DNA of 64,000 nucleotides. Origin: Engraulis encrasicolus (lineage: Eukaryota > Chordata > Actinopteri > Clupeiformes > Engraulidae). How positions within the stretch are numbered: position 1 is the first letter of the stretch; every line of letters starts with the position of its first letter. Shown piece after piece: positions 59,389 to 64,000 of this stretch. The position numbers were made by a program, and so were the translations under genes. Below the pieces are notes generated by a model. That model was not told the origin of the DNA, did not search any database, and saw only the letters and a list, made by a program, of their open reading frames with translations. Location: the NCBI RefSeq assembly GCF_034702125.1, contig NC_085872.1:26774002-26838001 (forward strand), given 5' to 3'.

Positions 59389-62300
59389 GTGAGTGCAGAC
59401 TATTTGCCCTATGCAGACTATTTGCCCTTGGTGAGTGCAGACTATTTGTGTTTTTTTCCTAAGAATAGAGAAGATTGAAGTGCCAATATGGAAGTTGAAA
59501 TGTTATCATAAAGGTCTATGGCTTCTTCAATAGCTTGTCAATAAAAAACAAGCACAGAATTTTCAGTTTCACTTTTGAGGGAACACTATACAAGTAAAAA
59601 AGGTTTATGCAATTGCACAACATTGGCCAAAGTTCTTTAATGAGTGCAGTCAGTGTGTAGCCCCTCACATGGGGCCATTACTCACTGACCTTTTGACATG
59701 TGGGTTATGTAAGGGTTAACGTTCGGCGAGAAGGTCGCTACCGTGGAATAGCAGCACGACAGAGAGAATCTTTAGATCCCGACGCGGAGCGGAGGGGTCT
59801 TGTTCTCTCTGAAGTGCTGCTATTCCACAAAGCGACCGACTCGCCGAAAGTTAACCCGCTTATTATATGGATATACTTAAATTATTCACACATGCGGGGA
59901 CATTTCTTAAGACCTATTTAATGTTAAGATTGTTGCTGCGCAAAACAAAACAGTGCCGTTGTGGAACACCGCTAGGCAACAGCTAGGCTAGCCAGGACAG
60001 GTGTTGTCTATCACAGCAGCTGATTAGAGTGACATAAGACCGGACCCCCTGCGGAGTGATATGAAACATTCGCTTTAGCCACTGACTTGTATACAAGCCA
60101 GTGGCTGGCTTTAGCAGTGAACGTCTTGTTGCCATTGACAGCGGTAGCCAGGACAACGGGTGCTGTCTATCACAGCAGCTGATTAGAGTCTTGTTGAAAA
60201 GTCGCTTTAGCAGTGAAAAGTCTTGTTGCCATTGACAGCGGTCTGTTATAGACCAACCCGCCCGTTATCGAAAAATAACAGACGTCCGAACGTTGGGGAG
60301 CCCCGTTGAAATGAATGGAGCATTCGACAGATGACGTCACAACCATATAATAATATAGGCTATTGTAGGTACTAGGTTATTATCTCCCCAGTTATAGGCC
60401 TACTATTGCTCAGTTATTTTCAAGTCACCATCTTGACTGAAGACCAGGGAATGTATAATGTCTGGCTTGAGATACGTTTTTGTTCATAAGGGTTGAAGCA
60501 GGCTTTACCCAGAAGAGTTTTGTTTTTTCTTGGGAGTGCTGACCACATGAATATAACTGGTTGAAAACAAGATAAAGGCAGCACTATAGAACTTTTTTTT
60601 TGCCACACAGATACGTTTCAGCATTCTGCCTTCCTCAGAGTCAGTTTCCTCGTAAGCCCACTGCCTATCTTACCTGTCTGTCTTCCACTGAACCTGTAAT
60701 AACACACACGCGCGCACACACACACACTTTTCAACTAGATCCTATTTTGTGTAAATCCCATTCTGAAGCCGTATTTATATTGATTGTGAATATATTCATA
60801 TTGATTATGAAATATATTTTCCTTTTAAGTTGTGCAAATTGTGCAGACAGACTTCATTTAACATACAGATATGTGTTATTTTTTAGGAGACCAATAGCAC
60901 TGGCTTATGTGATCGTGTGCCCACTGCCATGCTTTGGTATTCTTCTAGCAAGCTCAAAGGTAGGCCTATGTCATTTATTTTTATTTTAGGTCCGTACGTC
61001 CTGTTGTTGATGAACTGCAAATGTTATCAGAGAGCCGTGTCAAGTAATTGCATTTACTGATTACAAATATGAAACAGAAAATCACTTCACTGCAACAAAA
61101 TGTGATGTGAAGTCCAAAATTCAGACTTGGGGTATTCAGTAACTCACAGTGAAAACAGTAGATTTCTCATTAACTTGTGACATGTGCATAAAGGGTTGTG
61201 GAATGTCAGACCTAATGTGACAAAAGTTTTATTACTCTCTCCTACCATAAAACTAGAGTACACTTTGTCATGTCCTTCTGGGTTTTGATATCAAAGTTTA
61301 ACACCAGTAGGCTACTTGTGTTTAATAATTTAAAGGCATGTGTTACTTGTGGCATTGTTTCCTTCACACGACAACCCAATCATGTCAGCCTTTTTTATGT
61401 GCTTAGGTGCAAACTGATGGTGGCTACCGTTATGACAAGTTTACAGAGCTCGCCGTGTCTTTGGTCATCACATCACTCGTCATTATGGACATCATAGAAA
61501 GAATTCGACCTTACCAGCTTACAGGCCAAGGTCAGGTGACCTTTTGACTTATTCATAATACTTTCTGCATAAATACAGTATATGACCTAAAAGTAAAAAA
61601 TGATATCAGTCATAACTCATGATAACTTATATAGTTAATTTATGCTCCTATACACTGCAATGGCAACAGCATGGTTTAACTTGAAATTTTAAGTTTACCA
61701 GCTGCCTCAGAATTGCAAGTTAGTTTAAATCTTTATTGTAAGTTCAGTTGCATGGAGCTGTGTGTGTTGTTTGAACTCAAAGCTGCAATTCAAAGCCTCA
61801 CACAACTTACACTAAGGATTTAAATTAACTTGGAATTCTGAGGCAGCCAGTATTTTTTACACATTGTCTGGGGCTCAGCCATGTTATTGTCACTCTTTTT
61901 TTTATCTTTCTTGAGCTGCACATGTTCACTTGTCATTCATTTCCACCTTCTCCCATGGCAACTGGAAGCTGAGGGTATGGATGGCGACTTCGACCTGCCC
62001 TCGCCAGTCCTCACCCACATGGACCAGGTGGTCACAGTGTCGTCCCAGCTCAGCTCAGCTGACCGAGGCCAGAATGGACAGGTGGAGACGGGGACAGGTG
62101 TGTCCGGGAGCCGCTGGAGGGACACGGATAGATACGGCACGCGGTCCTCCAGTGCCCCCTACCTGTACTCGTCCTCTCGCTACCCCTCGGGCCGGTTCGG
62201 CTTCCTGTGGGTCAGGGAGCCTCGGGTGGAGGTGTTTGTGAACTGCTTCCTGTTCTGGATGGACACCACGGAGATGGTGCGGGTGGCTGAGGAGCCCTCG

Positions 62301-62573
62301 ATCTACTACTCCAACTGGATCTTTCCCATCCACATCATGGCCTATCTGTCCACTCTGAGGATGATCGTTACGCCCTCAAGCCCACTGCTGGGATGTTTAG
62401 GGGTGCTGTCGCAAGACTTGCCCTTTCTGGTCATCAGGATATGCCTGGTTGCCGTGTTTGGTTATGTGACGCCCCTGCTGTATATCATGAAGAACCTCTT
62501 GGTGTGCCTGACGTACATCTATTTCCTCTTTCTGACCAAGCTCAAGGTCTTCAATAGGACAAGCATGTTTTGA
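59135..62573 (+). CDS. tmem236: transmembrane protein 236, 4 coding exons joined (351 aa)
   Basis: Multi-pass membrane protein of unknown function. Exons: 59135-59388, 60887-60959, 61407-61530, 61969-62573 (1056 nt). Hydrophobic segments: about 8-29, 45-70, 86-107, 115-138, and several in the last exon (two near the VFVNCFLFWMD and HIMAYLSTL regions, then FLVIRICLVAVFGYVTPLLY and the following span). Conserved with my memory of human TMEM236 (also 351 aa): SGKT start, YWLVV..SIAYV, MDIIE, WxDTxEMVRV, PLL..L.VLxQDLPF and the C-terminal YVYF-type span. Residues 151-225 form a variable hydrophilic loop. The start is the ATG at 59135; an upstream GTG is in frame but unsupported. Exons 3 and 4 allow a second junction of equal total length. 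Confidence 0.93.
59713..59857. mobile_element. foldback element in tmem236 intron 1
   Basis: Arms GGGTTAACGTTCGGCGAG and GGGTTAACTTTCGGCGAG (reversed), with GTGGAATAGCAGCAC in both. Class not assigned. Confidence 0.7.
59990..60250 (+). repeat. imperfect tandem duplication
   Basis: CTATCACAGCAGCTGATTAG occurs twice (about 60008 and 60166) and CTTGTTGCCATTGACAGCGG twice (about 60125 and 60222). Confidence 0.7.
60887..60959 (+). CDS. tmem236: tmem236 coding exon 2
   Basis: RPIALAYVIVCPLPCFGILL and following residues, third membrane span. Acceptor TTTTTTAG, donor GTAGGC, phase 0. Confidence 0.9.
61407..61530 (+). CDS. tmem236: tmem236 coding exon 3
   Basis: VQTDGGYRYDKFTELAVSLV then IMDIIERIRPYQLTGQ, fourth span. 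Donor GTCAGG at 61531 chosen; GTGACC at 61536 is an alternative. Confidence 0.88.
61690..61858. mobile_element. foldback MITE in tmem236 intron 3
   Basis: Arms CTGCCTCAGAATTGCAAG and CTGCCTCAGAATTCCAAG (reversed), about 35 bp each. Confidence 0.7.
61969..62573 (+). CDS. tmem236: tmem236 terminal coding exon
   Basis: Residues 151-351, from EGMDGDFDLPSP to the TGA. Contains DTTEMVRVAEEPSIYYSNW. Acceptor at 61968 (or 61973, paired with the alternative donor). Confidence 0.92.
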
Positions 62574-63520
62574 GGACATGAACACATGAGACTTGACTTG
62601 ACTGAGATTGCTGGGTGTAGCTGGATGCAAAGGTGGGGAGTGAATTTAAAGTCAAGGTAAAGCTTTCCCATCCAAGAATATATTAGTAAAGAGGATACAT
62701 TATTTATCAGTGAAGGCATGTAAATCTCTAGATAAGAGTTTAGAGTGAGGTTGCTCTTAGTGAAATATTTAAGAAATACTACTTAGCTGTCTCCTCACTC
62801 TGACAGCCATTACTAAAATAAATGATCCCATCGCATGTGGAAACATTAAGCCATTGTCAGGACTGCCAGAACGATATAAGGAGGATGGATGAGGTGGCTA
62901 TGGCCGACCATTTGTCGTGCGCAGTATACTGAAGACAATAAGCACAGTTGCCAACACAGCACCTGATGCTCAAACAGAATATACACTGTGTTACTTTGGG
63001 TATATTCAGACAGTACATCTATGGAGCAAAATGCCTTAATATGTGTGTGCGACATTGCGTTATGTGTGTTGCGGCACATTTCAAGTTGAAGACATGTTTG
63101 AGCTTCGTTCGTGTCCACGATTTTGCAATAGATGTGTCACTCTTCAAATATTATGTTTACATTGTTGTGTTGTGTATGTAAAGATTGTACATGTAAAGCA
63201 TTTAGGGCAAGTAGTATAAACAAGAGATGAACAAAGGCTCTATTTCACAGACTATAAATAGTTTTATAACTGGTTTCAATCTGCTAGTGCACTGTTCATA
63301 TGGTCTCCTGTGGTGATTTTGTGGATTCCAGAACATTTTGTATTTATTTTTCACCCAAAGCTCAGTTTCATGTTTGTAAATTCATTTTTTTAATAGTTAA
63401 AAACTCAAATATAGCACACATCACAATCTGTTCTGTATTGGGTTGTCCCAAGTCTGATTTAGTCTAAAATTGAAGTGAAAGGACTGTACATTGGTAAATA
63501 AATGATTCACATTTATTACA
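62574..63520 (+). other. tmem236: tmem236 3' UTR with poly(A) signals
   Basis: Non-coding, AT-rich. AATAAA at 62817-62822 and 63497-63502. After about 63520 to the window end I see no gene or clear repeat. Confidence 0.55.
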
Positions 63521-64000
63521 CTGACCAATTTAAAATCTTCAGTCTTTTTGCATGAACATGAATAATGTGATTCCTTCAGAATAATCAGCACAAGTAGCAG
63601 ATGTCGGAAATTTAATTATCCATGTGTTAATATGTGTCAACAGAAGCAGCAGTCACCTGGAAAATGAGACAGTAAGGACACACAAATAATCTGTTTTCAT
63701 GAGAAAAGAACTTGTGCCCTGTATGCTCATAAGAGGGAAATAGTGATTGATGTGTTCAATAGCCACTGTAATGCCGACTGATGTCTGTGTTGTGTGTGTG
63801 CATATGTGTTTCCTTTTGGTGTGGGATGTGACTGATCTCTATTTTTGACGCATGCCTGTACCCATGTTTCAGGCAAGATGTACACATGCTTGGAATTGAG
63901 AGGAGATAGCAAGAGTAGATAGGGGTACTGAGAGAGAATTGCAATCTGGTTGGACCAAAGAGACATATTTGAATTCTGGCTGTGCATGCAGAAGACAAGA

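Overview
The window is ordinary vertebrate nuclear DNA from a ray-finned fish. It carries intron-rich genes with GT..AG junctions, many long dinucleotide arrays, and a dense load of short non-autonomous DNA transposons with 8-bp target duplications (hAT type) or TTAA duplications (piggyBac type). The species cannot be fixed from the sequence. Four protein-coding genes were assembled by hand from exon homology, splice signals and phase. In each one the exon lengths sum to a multiple of three and all phases agree.

Layout. (1) 147-10357, minus strand: clul1 (clusterin-like 1), 466 aa, with a TATA-box promoter near 10385; its 3' UTR runs off the left edge. (2) About 10.4-14.3 kb: a divergent intergenic region. 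(3) 14320-42346, plus strand: colec12 (collectin-12/scavenger receptor CL-P1), 754 aa, 10 coding exons, with a 17-kb second intron full of microsatellites. (4) 42.3-46.9 kb: 3' UTR and a repeat-rich intergenic region. (5) 46939-56292, plus strand: stam (ESCRT-0 adaptor), 518 aa, 14 coding exons. (6) 59135-62573, plus strand: tmem236, 351 aa, 4 coding exons, starting about 0.6 kb after the stam poly(A) signals. From memory, clul1-colec12 and stam-tmem236 are also neighbour pairs in human (18p11 and 10p12). The four genes do not form one pathway: clul1 is a secreted chaperone-like protein, colec12 a surface pattern-recognition receptor, stam an endosomal sorting adaptor, and tmem236 an uncharacterised membrane protein.

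The most interesting signal is in clul1. A single exon in clusterin genes is here interrupted by a 399-nt intron (4206-4604) that coincides base for base with one MITE. The element's TA...TA ends, plus one G on each side from the target duplication, build the GT and AG splice sites. A second copy of the family in stam (55633-55988) also has G on both flanks. This looks like intron birth by a hAT-type MITE ('introner' behaviour). Other points of interest are a tandemly duplicated 24-nt exon end in stam that could be a microexon, a UG-rich clul1 acceptor without a polypyrimidine tract, transposons lying within 30 nt of several clul1 donors, a nearly perfect 53-nt palindrome in a stam intron, and a Pro-Val repeat hinge in colec12.
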